64,000 nucleotides of DNA from Toxonevra muliebris. Lineage: Eukaryota; Arthropoda; Insecta; Diptera; Pallopteridae. Of this stretch, positions 1 to 11,499 are shown one piece after another (position 1 is the first letter of the stretch; each line of letters begins with the position of its first letter). Where the stretch lies: positions 59,079,776-59,143,775 of the forward strand of contig OY829326.1 of the NCBI GenBank assembly GCA_963691655.1. The letters are read 5' to 3'. The position numbers were made by a program, and so were the translations under genes. The notes beneath the pieces are model-generated. The model had not been told where the DNA came from. It made no database searches and worked only from the letters and a program-made list of their open reading frames with translations.

Positions 1-1092
1 TAATTAAAACTAGAACCTACGGCTTTGACATTTAATGTGTTCAGCCGAAGGGAAAACAGTGTTTACTACATCGAATTTTCTATTGCCTTGTAATTAATTT
101 GAGAATCTGAAAATTTTCATACTAATAAAATTTATTTCTATTGCCAATACATATTTATTGTCCTTTACTATTGCTTGCAATGGAATTTATGATGGAATCG
201 AAATTATGCCAGTGACGGGCATAGAGCCTTCTTAGCTTTATAGTTTCGAATGGTATTTCCATTTTATATTACAAATTGCCGGAGTTTGACAAACAAGTGT
301 GTCTAATTAAACATCCTCTTATCACGGTCTAGATTCTATCTTTGCGTTACATCATAAGACAAACTCATTTGCCCGTGATTCTAAGTTTGCTACCCAATCC
401 TGTTCACAGACTTTCTTTCTTTCCAATCAGTGTTTTTAACGTGTTTTTTTAATGTTTTATTTATTATTTTCTTTTTTGTAATGTAAAAAGATTCCTGCCT
501 TTTTTAAAGTCTTAGCTTGCATATATGTAGTATATTTGTTGTTGTTGTTTCTTTCGCAATAATCTGTGATTTTCGTTTTTTTCTAATTTCAATTTAAATT
601 TAAAAAATAAAACAAAATTTGCAACATCTTATTCATAAAATTGTTGAATATGTTTTTGTTTTAACTTTTCATTTCCTTCCTTTTCTTTGTTTATGTTTTA
701 AAGCGAAATTTCACATATGAATATACAAAAAATAAAGGGTGAATTTGTGTGTATGCATATCACCATGCCACGCTTTCTTACATTTTAATATAATTTAAAT
801 AAAAAATGTTATTCTTTTTCATTAACTATTAATAACAATATTAAGTTAATTATAACTAATTATATGCATTAATTTAATATGTATTTTTGTTGTTGTGGTT
901 TTTTATGTATTTAATGCGAAATATAAGAAGAGAAACTAGAAAATAATAAAACAACGAAAGCAGTTGTTTCCTATATTTTTAAACACTTTTCTTTGCATTC
1001 TCTACTATACAAGATTGGCATAGTTAGTTGTATGTGTAGTAGTAGTAGTATGGTGTGTTTGTTCTGCCTTTTCTTTATTTATTTTTTGATTA
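1..1092. other. Cdk12 3' flank, probable 3'UTR; no gene seen
   Basis: Very A/T-rich sequence with homopolymer runs and a short (GTA)n tract near 1031-1049. On the minus strand several AATAAA hexamers occur (for example around 1072 and 450-470), so Cdk12 polyadenylation probably lies here, but no single site can be chosen. No credible exon on either strand. Confidence 0.4.
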
Positions 1093-1161
1093 TTATGAAT
1101 CGACGGCAGGCAGCGGATTCGTCGAATGTTCACCCATAGCGTCCATGCCATACTCACTGCT
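1093..1161 (-). other. Coding-like extension after the Cdk12 TGA (22 codons, then TAA)
   Basis: Directly after the Cdk12 TGA the same frame stays open for 22 codons to a TAA at 1095-1093. It reads SSEYGMDAMGEHSTNPLPAV and two more residues. The stretch is roughly half G+C, whereas the DNA on the far side of the TAA drops at once to A/T-rich sequence. Either the TGA is read through, or it is a recent nonsense mutation (CGA to TGA would be one transition), or it is a sequence error. The observation is direct; the interpretation is inference. Confidence 0.4.
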
Positions 1162-4100
1162 TCAAAGTGGCTGCGATTCATGTTGCTCCCGCAATTGACG
1201 ACGTCGTTTTTTACTCCATAGCTCATGACAGTCCTGCCATGTCGGTAATCTTGGTATGGGCATCCTAATATAAACAAAAACACTCAAATTAATTTAAAAA
1301 CATACAAATTAAGGGGCATTTCACGATTATTTAATCATAATAATAATTGCGTTAATTAATGAGTATGTAATAATTTGCATAGGTGTAAGTAATTCAGAAA
1401 ATTTCAATTCGATTTTAGATTATCTCAAATTGATTTTAGAGTATTTAAATTGTACTTCAGAATAACAAAATACACTTTAGAAAAGTCCAAATGAAATTGA
1501 AATTTTCTGAAGTACATTTGGAATATTCTAAAATCCAGTTGAAATAATCTGAGGTCAAATTGATATATTGAGAAGTACATTTGATTATTTTGAAGTACAA
1601 TTGGAATATTCTGAAGTCAATTTGAAATTTTCTGAATTATTCTTGAAAACTGGAATGGTACGCTTAGTTTCCTTTCCTTTCATTTCTGCGCAAATATAAC
1701 ATGTACAACATAAATGGATAGGGAAAGTTTGACTTATAGACCCTACATAGGCTGTTGTGCCATAATACACACACACACACACAGTGTTTAAAAGGTGGAG
1801 GAATACTATCACATTGAATGTGAAGCCTAACAGTAGATGGACTTCCAATGAAACTTTCAGAGTCAGAGGCTGGCATGGACTACCAGTGTTAGACGGATGA
1901 CATTGTTTCATAACCAGAGGTCATTTGAAGAAACTCTCTGTGATATTATATTAAAAGATCTAAGAACCACTAGCAAATGCTGCAGATCAGTAAGCTTAAA
2001 TATCAATCTATTTTCCATTTACTAGGAAAACTTTTACTTTCGCATTGGAAAGCAATTTCACTAGTCGTAGAACTTAGTGCAAAAAATAACTGGGCTTGGT
2101 GCTATACCTTTTTCTGCAATTCTTCAGAATATTTCAATTCAGTTTCAGAGTATTTGAACATTGCTTTAGAAAACTGCTTTTGTGTCTTAGTTAGTAAGTG
2201 GTAAAACTACTCGTTCGATGCGCAGCTGCAAATCAACCCAAAAGATTTTCATGTATTTTGGAATTAAGCCTACCCGAAGGTCCTGCCAATGTGGCAGTCG
2301 TAAAAACCCAACAAAAGACAATTATCTCTTGGACTGTTCACAAGACAGAATGGTGTAAGAATATAATCATACATTCAAAGAGCATACGTTCAAGTGGTAT
2401 ACATACCATGCAATCATTTACTTTCAAATTAATATAAGACTGTGTGAGCAGGCTCTGTCAACCGGGCAAATACAATAAAGTCTCCCTATGTTGGTTCACA
2501 AGCAAACGTTCAAGAAAAAGGACTTGAAAAGCTCGGAACCATTAGAAAATATTTTAGAGTATTGCCGAGTCCTGATCCATAATGGAAAGAGATGCCTGGG
2601 TGTTAACCAGGTTCGCAAAACGGAACTACCATACATAAACCCTGCTGCAATGCTCAAATTCTTGAGAAAGATACGATTGGGTGAAGTTGAGAAGTTGACC
2701 ATCAGAACACAGTCAGGCTAAAAGATAGCCCGTTGTGATACCACGTGACAACTCATTCGGCATAAAAACTCCAGCAATTCAGGCTTTATTATGTATTGTA
2801 GTATTGTCCAAGGAAATTTCCTTAGACTGGGGTGGATGAAATATTGAAAACAGAGAAAAGTCCCCTTAACCAGGCTATGCCCAATATCCTATGATTAAAT
2901 GAGAATATATTCAATCGTATAGGTCAATGGGCGTATCTAGGTTAATTTGGTACCAATAAAGCAATTATAAATTTTGTCAGGGATGGGAAAGCTTTTGAAG
3001 TACTACCAACTGACTTCGAGATTGAAAGGAAAATTAAAGAAATTGTACGATGATATCGTAATAAAAATAATGAACAAAATTTTCAGATAATCCAAAATGT
3101 CATGTGCTTGTCATGTTATCTTGAAATAATCGTGACAGGACATTTTAAAACTCAAAACTTACTCATCGGGATTAACATTTTTCAGCCATGGTGATTTGAG
3201 TGCATCTTCGGCGGTAATACGCCGATCTGGATCCAGCTCTAACATGCGATCAAGTAAATCTAATGACGGTGTAGGCATGAATTCGAAATCTTCGCGTAAA
3301 CGTCGTCGGTGTTGTTTCTTCTGTTTGAGCGTATGGAATAGCGGAAGTTTTATAACATTTGGCCACACAGCAGGCACCGGTGAGCCACATATTTTGGATA
3401 TAGTTTCTAGCTGTGCCATTTCAGCATTCGCTTGAAAGAGTGGGCGTCGCAGAAATAGTTCACCAAGTATACAACCACACGACCACACATCAATGGCAGG
3501 ACCATAACGCTCTTCTCCCAACAGCAATTCCGGCGGGCGATACCAAAGTGTTATGACTTTGTTCGTATATGGACGCTCACGATCTTCGGCATTGTAGAGA
3601 CGCGCCAAACCAAAATCAGCTAGTTTCACTTGTCCTCTGTGCAGGGAGTGAGATGGTTTGAGGTGAGAGTAAAAATATTATTTAGTATACAGATTATAAG
3701 GTTGATATGTTATTTTTAGCGCATCTTACTTGTTGTTCATCAAAATATTTGAGCATTTAATATCACGATGTAGGAAATTCTTTTTGTGGCAATAATTCAA
3801 GCCATCCAATAATTGCTTCATAATGCTCGCATTATTTTCTTCATTAAAATTCACCATACCCGATTCGAGTAGACCCATCAAATCATGATCCATATACTCG
3901 AATACTAAATAGAATGAACCTTTATCTTTACGAAATTCGAGTGCATCCTGTTTGTCGGTTACAATCTCATGTAGGTTCACAATGTTCCGATGGTTAAGTT
4001 GACGCAATATTTTTATTTCCCTTACTGCGGTAATGGGAAAACCTTCTTTCTCATTTTCGAGTCGTACTTTCTTCAAAGCAACCATTTCGTTGGTGTGATG

Positions 4101-7100
4101 ATCCCGAGCCTTATAAACCTACGAAGAGTGGTGAAAGAGAGAGAAAAACAATTGAACATTAGAAATCCAGTCGTCTAATATCTCCACTAGCAGGAGTTTC
4201 AGCAACTATAGCTGCATCTACTTCAGCATTTGCACAATATTAAAGACTTGATTATTCTAATATGTTTAAAATATAAAAAGTAGTGATTATAATATACAAC
4301 CCATATTTTCTAACCTGCCCATATGTGCCTTCGCCAATTTGTGCAATCATCTCGAACACATCGACGCAACGTTCACCCCAGTCACGTACATTATTCCGTG
4401 AATCACGTCGATTCAATATAACAGGACGTTTGCGTTTCGGTGCCGGAAGGCTACTGCTGCTACCGCTACCGGAAGCGTTTTTATTAATTGCACCTTTACC
4501 ACTAATACTACTACCGCTAGCTCCCAAACCATCAAAGTCTTCAGGACTATTGATAATTTCATCATCGCCACTTAGCTCTTCTCCACCTTGTACCATCGGT
4601 GGCATTGGCAGATTAAGTATGCTTTTATTAGCATTTGAATTTGTTGCTGATGAGGTGCTGGAGCTGGCGCTACTTGATTTTTTTGTGGTTGACGACAGTA
4701 TCGCCGTTGCTGCTATTGTCGTTCTACGATCGTCTGGTGGTGAAGGTGTTTGCGCACTTACCAAATCGGCAGCAGTCATGCCTGGTGGCATTGGCAGTGC
4801 TGTAAGGCTTTTAGGTTTTTGCGTTTGTGATTTTGTCATTGCTGCCTCGTTTCTGTTAATAGTCATTAGGCTATGCGTACTGCTAGTAGCATTAGCAGTA
4901 GACGTCAATGCACGATCTGTCTCGTCGGCAGTGGCTAAACCACCACTACCACCACCGCCGTCACCATTATCACCAATTTTCGGCATGGGAATGTTGTTAA
5001 CTTCAACGGGGGGTTTATCGTCTGCATTTGTTCCGCCTACTACTACACCATTAGGTGCTGTTGTTGAACTGGCAGATTCTGTTGCTGTAGCTGCTACAGT
5101 TATTCCTGTTAAATCTATAGCTGACGACAACGCTGTTCCTTTTGGTGTTACACTATCAATGGATGAGCTATTGTCGTTGATTGTGAGCGGACCATTGCTA
5201 TTGCTATTCTCCTCTTGACCTTTCATGATTTCCTGCAATGCCTTTTGACGCTTATGCTTGTCTTTCACCAACTCAGCAAACAAACTCGTCTCACTAATTT
5301 TCTTGCTGTATTCAATTCGTTTTTGTTTCAGATCGTGTGATGCTGGCGATGACGAACGCGAGTGAGAACGGCTACGAGGTGAACTGGGAGATCGTTTGCG
5401 TGTACTGCTACGATATCTCGAAGACGAACGATGTCGATGGTGATGATGATGGGATGTCGAAGCGGCATTTGACGGCGACGGTGGCGAATCATAATAACGT
5501 GTTGAACGTGGTGAACGCGAGTAACGCTCGCCACCGCCACGTCTCGACCTCGAACGTGACCGCACTGGAGAAGGTGAGGATATCATGTACTTGTGTCTGT
5601 GGCTGCTTCCACTGTTACGGTACATTGATGATGTATTCACAGACGACGAAGAGGCGGCAATGGAGGGCGATTGTCGATGGCGTGAATGTGTGATGCTGGG
5701 ACTTCTACAATAATAAAGAAATCATTAAATAATACTAAGTGAAATAAATGAACGAAGAGAAATACAATTGGAAAATTTTAGTAATAAGTTAGAACAGACT
5801 GAATATCACAGAATATTTATTAATTAAACCATTAGACCAGTGAATGATATTAAGAACAAACCAAAAAACTTGTAGTATTAAAAACTAATTCTATTTTCCC
5901 CTTATTCAGTTGTTCTAATTTGTCACAGTTGAAATATTACCGTGAATAACGCTTCGAGTACTTTTCTCTACTATAGCGTTCATATTCGGTGCTTCGCATG
6001 GTACGCGAGTTAGAGCCATGATGGCGCCCATGCTCGTAGAGTACTGACGGAGTTGCTGTTGACCGATTATCATTCATTTTTCGACGCTTGTGAGGCGGAG
6101 TTGTAGGTTGGTGGTGATAACGATCTGTAAAAAGAATACACAATTACATACACAAACACATAAAACACAAACTCTTTACACTGCCCACCTGGGGAGATGC
6201 CCTTGAACTTATGCATTTCTGAAGTACCCGGCCCAGGGCCTGTATGTCGTTGCTGATGATAATGGTGGCTACTACTACCACCACCACTAGAACTCATAAT
6301 AGCACCTGCACCTCTATGATGATGATGATGAAGTTCATCTTTTGCGGGACTGTTTGGGGTTAAATAGCGAGAGCTACGTGCTGATCCAACGCCACTAGTA
6401 TTAGTTCCGCCACTGCCACTAGCGCCGCCAGCATACAATGGTGGTGTGTGCGGCGAAGTGGCTGTGGGAAAGCGACCTTTTGTACTGGAACGTGGCGGTG
6501 GTGTACGATGTCGTACATTGCTGCTGCGATTGGTCACAGTGACTTGAAGGCCACCACCTAGAGCATTAATTTGGGAGGTAGATGTCGATACAACGGTCGT
6601 AGATGTCGCTGAGCAGCCACCAATTCCACCGGCAACTGATGCTGTTAAAGTTGTTGTTTCCGAATAGTAACTATTGTTACTATTTGGGCGTATAGGCGGC
6701 GTATCTGTTGAAAGTGGACTGCCCCCGCCGCCCCCGCCCTCTTTTATAGGTGTGTAGGAGACAGTAGCAGCAGTGCGATCTGGGCTTTTTAACGCACTGT
6801 TCTTTTCAAGTGAGTGCCGTGACGTAGATGGCGGCGGTGTATAGTGACGTTCGAGTACCTCATCCAAGTCGTTATCCGATATGGATTCAATGCTTGAGTA
6901 GGATTTTGCTCGCTTCTTTCGACGTTTCTTTGATTTTTTGTTGCGTTTATGTTTTTTGTCTTTTTTGGCTTTTTTACGTTTTTGTCGCTTTAGCTCCGCT
7001 TCCAATTCATCTGTGTCAATAGTATCGCTAGAAAGCAATGTTTCCAAATCGTATTTTGTTGACTCCCAGTCGGACTCATCATCATTCAGTTGCTGCTTTG

Positions 7101-8023
7101 ATGTTGTCGAAGATGATGCTTTGGTAAATTTATCCACAGCAGTTTCATGACGATGATTGGATTTTGTGTTGCTGCTGTTGCTGCTAGATAGGGATGGAAT
7201 CGACGATGACAAAATTATCAATTTATCTGTAATTTTGGAGGAAGTATTGACGTTGGTAGCGACGTTGCTACTACTGCTACTTGTCTTTGGTGCATGTACT
7301 GGTGAGCCGAGTATGATACGACGCACATGATTCGGAGAAAGTTTTGACAGATTGTCGAGACTCTCTTTGCGTTTTCTCCTGTGAAGGAATAGAAAGACAG
7401 AACAACATTAGCAAATGCGGTTTTGGTTGTGAGATTTGATTTTAGATTTGTATATGGAAATAGATAAAATATACCCACCTAGAAAAATCGAATACATTTG
7501 AACTTTAGCATTAAGAAGATATGGAAAAAATATTCGATTTAATAAATAAAGTAATAAAGTGGTAAACTCTCAACCACTATTGTTTTTCTTACCTGTAACT
7601 ATCCTCATCGCTGCTGATTGCGTCTCGGTTCACTTTTGCATTTTCATCCTTTGATTTCTTGACAGAGGCAGAGGATATAGCCGCTGTGGCGTTCCTTAGC
7701 ACTTTCATTGAGTGATCTGAATTGATTTCCCCTGCTTCTGGATCAGAAAAATCCTCAGAACTCACATCCGAGTATTCCACAATTGCATTTATAGATGTTG
7801 CTGACTCTATTACATTGGAATTTGATCCACCGCCTCCACTGGCGTTCGATTGTCTTCTACCTGAAGAGCTCCTTTCGCGAGAGCGTTGGCTCCTCTTCTT
7901 TTTGGATTTCTTGTATTTTTTTGGAATTGAGTTCAGATCAATGCTGGAATCATCGTCACTGCCAACACCCTCAACCCCCACTACGGTGTTGGAGTAACGA
8001 ACGCTAATGCGCTCCTGCTCCAT
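1162..8023 (-). CDS. Cdk12: Cdk12, transcription-elongation cyclin-dependent kinase (7 coding exons, 1386 aa)
   Basis: Exons on the minus strand: 8023-7593, 7378-6189, 6124-5941, 5704-4315, 4118-3730, 3636-3163 and 1264-1162. All junctions are GT-AG, the phases agree and the total is 4161 nt. The start ATG at 8023 begins [12 protein letters not shown]. Residues ~1-600 are low-complexity with a Lys/Arg-rich stretch; ~602-730 form an RS-rich domain, as in CDK12/13 splicing-linked kinases. The kinase domain (~1052-1345) has GEGTYGQV, catalytic Lys1081 (VALKK), [15 protein letters not shown], the T-loop [16 protein letters not shown] and WPNVIKLP. The last exon encodes the CDK12/13 C-terminal extension, [14 protein letters not shown]. 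Known family role: with cyclin K it phosphorylates the RNA polymerase II C-terminal domain in the nucleus. The 1.9-kb last intron holds repeat relics. The TGA at 1164-1162 is followed by coding-like sequence (see findings). Ortholog call is near certain; the 5' UTR and polyA site are not resolved. Confidence 0.95.
1395..1640. repeat. Degenerate ~20-nt tandem repeat in the last Cdk12 intron
   Basis: Variants of ATTCTGAAGTACAATTTGAA recur with many substitutions over about 245 nt. A few more units appear at 2121-2172. The copies are too diverged for a fresh microsatellite; it looks like an old minisatellite. Confidence 0.55.
2200..2720 (+). mobile_element. Possible LINE RNase H relic in Cdk12 intron 6
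   Basis: Around 2430-2500 the plus strand reads [19 protein letters not shown] across shifted frames. This resembles the better-preserved RNase H segment near 46640-46700 (NLNQLDKDNKVALYWVPG). The rest of the interval holds only short open stretches that I do not recognise. Strongly decayed, so the assignment is tentative. Confidence 0.35.
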
Positions 8024-8521
8024 GGCAAAATTGTTGTTGTGGCTTTTACTTGGATCTAAGTTGATTTTTTTTTATTTGCTTGTCGTTGATTTTATTTTTT
8101 GCTTTTCGTTTTTTTTATTGTTCCACCGCACTCGCGTGTCAAATTTCGAGAAAAAATTTTTTTTTCGCAACTTTGTTTTAATTATACGTCCACTTTAAAA
8201 CATTTTACATTTTCACATCCTATGGAGCATATTTGTATTTGCTGTAATAAAACAAAAATAAAATCCATTAATTTCATCAACGATTTTTTTTGGAATTTTC
8301 TACGAATATATTTGATTCGATCGTTTTCGCCCCGTACAATTTACAACAAAAAAGAAAATTTATCATTTGTCACTTTAGCACCACTCTTCTTCTATAGTTT
8401 TTGAGGTTAGTTTTTGCAAAGTGGAACTGTCAAAATGACATTTGATGTAAAAGTGTTGCTGTGTTATGTGCTCCTACGAAAAATAAATAGAAGAAATAAA
8501 AAGAGAAACTTATGTATTTAT
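8024..8521. other. Cdk12 5' flank, probable 5'UTR and promoter
   Basis: A/T-rich sequence upstream of the Cdk12 start codon (minus strand), including a T-run at 8066-8120. It should contain the 5' leader and transcription start, but I see no clear TATA box, initiator or other core motif. No open coding segment is convincing on either strand. Confidence 0.3.
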
Positions 8522-8672
8522 GGCATTCATCAAAACGTCTAGAATCATTGGAAAACTCGTAAACTACATAAAGTGTGTAAATTTGCCGAAATTTATGTGA
8601 ATTTAAAATGAGTTAATGTTATTATTCAGTTTACGAGATTTACAAAGCTTTTGCACGTTTTAACAGTAGTCC
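8522..8672. mobile_element. MITE-like inverted-repeat element, diverged copy
   Basis: A ~150-bp sequence beginning GGCATTCATCAAAACG and ending in a degenerate inverse of it (GCACGTTTTAACAGTAGTCC). It shares the internal block ATAAAGTGTGTAAA and the near-terminal GTTTACRAGRTTTACAAAGC type motif with the better copy at 9890-10042. No coding capacity. The borders are approximate because the right end is diverged. Confidence 0.6.
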
Positions 8673-8957
8673 TATGTTTGTGTAGGAAACGGCATTTTTG
8701 TTTTTCTTTTACAAATATTTAAAAGACCTTTGAAGTTTTTATTTTGCTTGAAGAGTAACACGCTTCAAATGTTGGAACTAGTTGATAACAGTGGATTTTA
8801 ATGTTTTAGAAAGCTAAATATTCCCAAAAGAATAAAAAATAATTGATTTTTGTTATGTTTGTTGGTATATCACATACATGGGTGTGGTAGAATAAACACA
8901 AGTTACGGGTTACAGCTAATTTACATTCTCACTTAAGAGTTTCAAAAGTACAGTTCA

Positions 8958-9021
8958 GACGTTTTGAAAAAATGTAAACAAAGAAGAGTCAAATTCTTTG
9001 TTTACATTTTTTCAAAACGTC
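8958..9021. repeat. Perfect 28-bp inverted repeat with 8-nt loop
   Basis: Left arm 8958-8985 starts GACGTTTTGAAAAAATGTAA; right arm 8994-9021 is its exact reverse complement. The loop 8986-8993 is GAGTCAAA. It lies about 940 bp upstream of the Cdk12 start, between the two copies of the 150-bp inverted-repeat family, and is not part of either. Confidence 0.9.
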
Positions 9022-9889
9022 ATCCAACATAAAAATTGTTTGGTTTGTAGTGAAATTAAAAATTTAAAAATTAAATTCGTTTTCTTCTTTTTTTATTCTG
9101 ATAGTCAACATTTTATATCATGTGACCAAATTCACTATTAAAAAACTATAAGGACGACGTCTCTTTTTTTATATGTGAGGAAAACAATTATGACAACTTA
9201 TCAACGAGATAGAATCCATTCTATTTATACGTTACAATGGCTACGCTATCATTTTCCTCCACAGTTTAAAGGATTTTGTTGCCATATATTCGTAAAATTT
9301 ATGAACTGCTGCTATGTTTTTAGCAGAAAAATTATTAGATTTCACATTTGTATTTGAATTTTAAAATGTGAAAACAATCGGATATGCTACCGCGTTAATC
9401 TGCTTTCACACACACCGATTTCTGCCCGATTTTTCTCAGCGTTTTTCTGTTTGTTAGCGAGGGAGAGGAGACGAAAGTGAACGAGTCAAAATCAGCTGTA
9501 CCAATGATTTTACACCGATTATTGACATTTGCCTTTGCATCTCTGTTCCATTCATGTAAAACGAATCACAAAAAAGCAATAGAAATACAAAATCGGTCGG
9601 TCGAAATCGTTGTGTATAAAAGCTGTCGCAAAGAGAATATGTAAAAATCGGTGAGAAAAAAGCAGACTTAACAGCCATGAAATTAGGGAACCATAAACGC
9701 CAAAAAAATCGAGTTAAAAACGCTTTTAACAATATGTTGTCTGGTAAACTCGGAGTTTTACAGAAGTGTTTACTAATAAATCTCAAAATTTGCAACTGAA
9801 TATTCTCATATATAATTTAGAAATATTATTTTATATCAAGGATATAATAAAGAGAAAGCATTCAGGGCATGAGCTTCAAAAGTTAATAA

Positions 9890-10042
9890 GGGCTTTCATC
9901 AATACTGGTAAAAATCTTGTAGACCTTGTAAACGGCATAAAGTGTGTAAACTTGTGAAATTTATATGAAATTTGACAGTGTGTTTACGTTTCTATGCTGC
10001 TTACAAGGTTTACAAGGCTTTTAAACGTTTTGATGAAGGCCC
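9890..10042. mobile_element. MITE-like element, 153 bp, ATAA target duplication
   Basis: Ends are GGGCTTTCATCAA and TTGATGAAGGCCC. The inverted arms run about 45 bp inward (TTGTAAAC / GTTTACAA blocks). ATAA flanks both sides (9886-9889 and 10043-10046), which fits a 4-bp target-site duplication. There is no ORF, so this is a non-autonomous element; the autonomous parent is not in the window. It is the same family as 8522-8672. Confidence 0.75.
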
Positions 10043-10046
10043 ATAA

Positions 10047-11499
10047 TGAAACTTTTGTTATTCCACACGAAAAAAAAACAACCCTGCGTGTACATGAAAA
10101 CTGAAAAATAACTTGTCAACGCTAGTGTTATTGCACGTAATTTTATTTTAATTGTATTTTTAATTTTAAAGTTTTTCCATACTTACCAAAACCCAGATAA
10201 TATAAATGCGCTGCGTTTTTAATGTTTTTTTGTATCGGCCACCAAGTTTCACTTTATGTTTATATGCGATTGCCAAATTAATTTAGAATACACTACGCAC
10301 TTTTCTCCTTGAAATGTTCACCATCCAGGTGCTTTAATTTTACACTCCAATTTCCTGAGACTTTCACACATGCTTCACTAATTTTGCGTTGTACTCTAAT
10401 GGAGCTTGAGCTCCCCGTGGAGCATCAAAACACACACGGCGGAACTTGTTGCCGATATCACCACGACAGCGAACACAGAAAAATCTTTTCGTTTTACAAT
10501 TTTTTCTCGATAATTTATAGAGGGACTCCCCAAAAAAATTTCGTCTTGGAATTACGTTCAGATTAAGTTTTACGACTTAATATAAGTTTTCGTTAATTTT
10601 CATTAAAGTTTTTATAAGATTCCTCATAATATAACATATTTGTCATGAAATTCTCAATAAATTGAGGGAAATTCTGTAACAATCTTGTTGCAAAAATGAG
10701 AATATAGCTCGAACGAAGAAACGATTACGAGACGACAGAATGGCGAGCAATGAAGACAAGAATCAAAGAATGAAAAAGAACTAGGATAAAGAAAAAAGCA
10801 AAAAATTAATTTGATGCAACATTTCTAAATGTCAAAATAAAGCAGCATGTTGAGAACTGGAAACTGCTATACCGATTTCGATTTTCTTCATATTCATGAA
10901 TGGTTGTATTCATGGTGAAATCTTGTATAAGGTGATGGAAAGATTACAACGATTTCACTTTGACAAAAAACAACACATCTTTATTGTGTCAGATATCATA
11001 AAATGTCAAAATCAGCCGTACAAAAAAACAATAACAACACATCTTTGTTGTTGCGGCCATAATGGCGGTATGCAGTGAATATCAAAATGAAGAAAAAACG
11101 TAAATAAACAAACAAAAGAAAACAATGGTTTTGACAGCCTATGATATTGACCACGAAGAAAGAAGAAGAATGAGTTGCTGATAACTTCACTTGGTATAAA
11201 TTCACCTTGACTGCAAACTTTTGTTTCCTTTTGCCCTTCGCGTATGATTTCCCGCACACCAATCTTAAGTTTGAAATTTTCTTGCTGTCAAATATTCGAC
11301 CTTCACAAGGCAAGGTCGAATTCAAAATTGAAATCGGAGAGTAATCTCCTTATCGAAATTGAATTGAAAACAAAAGAAACTGTACGATATCGAAATTATT
11401 ATGAAATTTTCAAAGAATAAATTGGGCCTTTGTTATACAAATGAATAAATAAATAAAAAAAATAATGGGCTTCTTTTCTTGACATAATCAAATTAAAAC
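10047..11499. other. Intergenic, 3' side of the Cdk12-like gene; no gene seen
   Basis: A/T-rich, with short open frames lacking codon-like composition. I looked on the minus strand for an exon resembling the Cdk12 terminal [11 protein letters not shown] exon and found none. A minus-strand AATAAA lies at about 10979-10984, a possible but distant polyadenylation signal for the Cdk12-like kinase. Confidence 0.4.

Noticed and set aside
4283..5218. 311-codon plus-strand open frame
   Set aside because: It is the antisense of Cdk12 exon 4, whose Ser/Thr/Ala-rich codons leave the opposite frame open; composition (Leu/Val/Ile/Ser) is that of a shadow.
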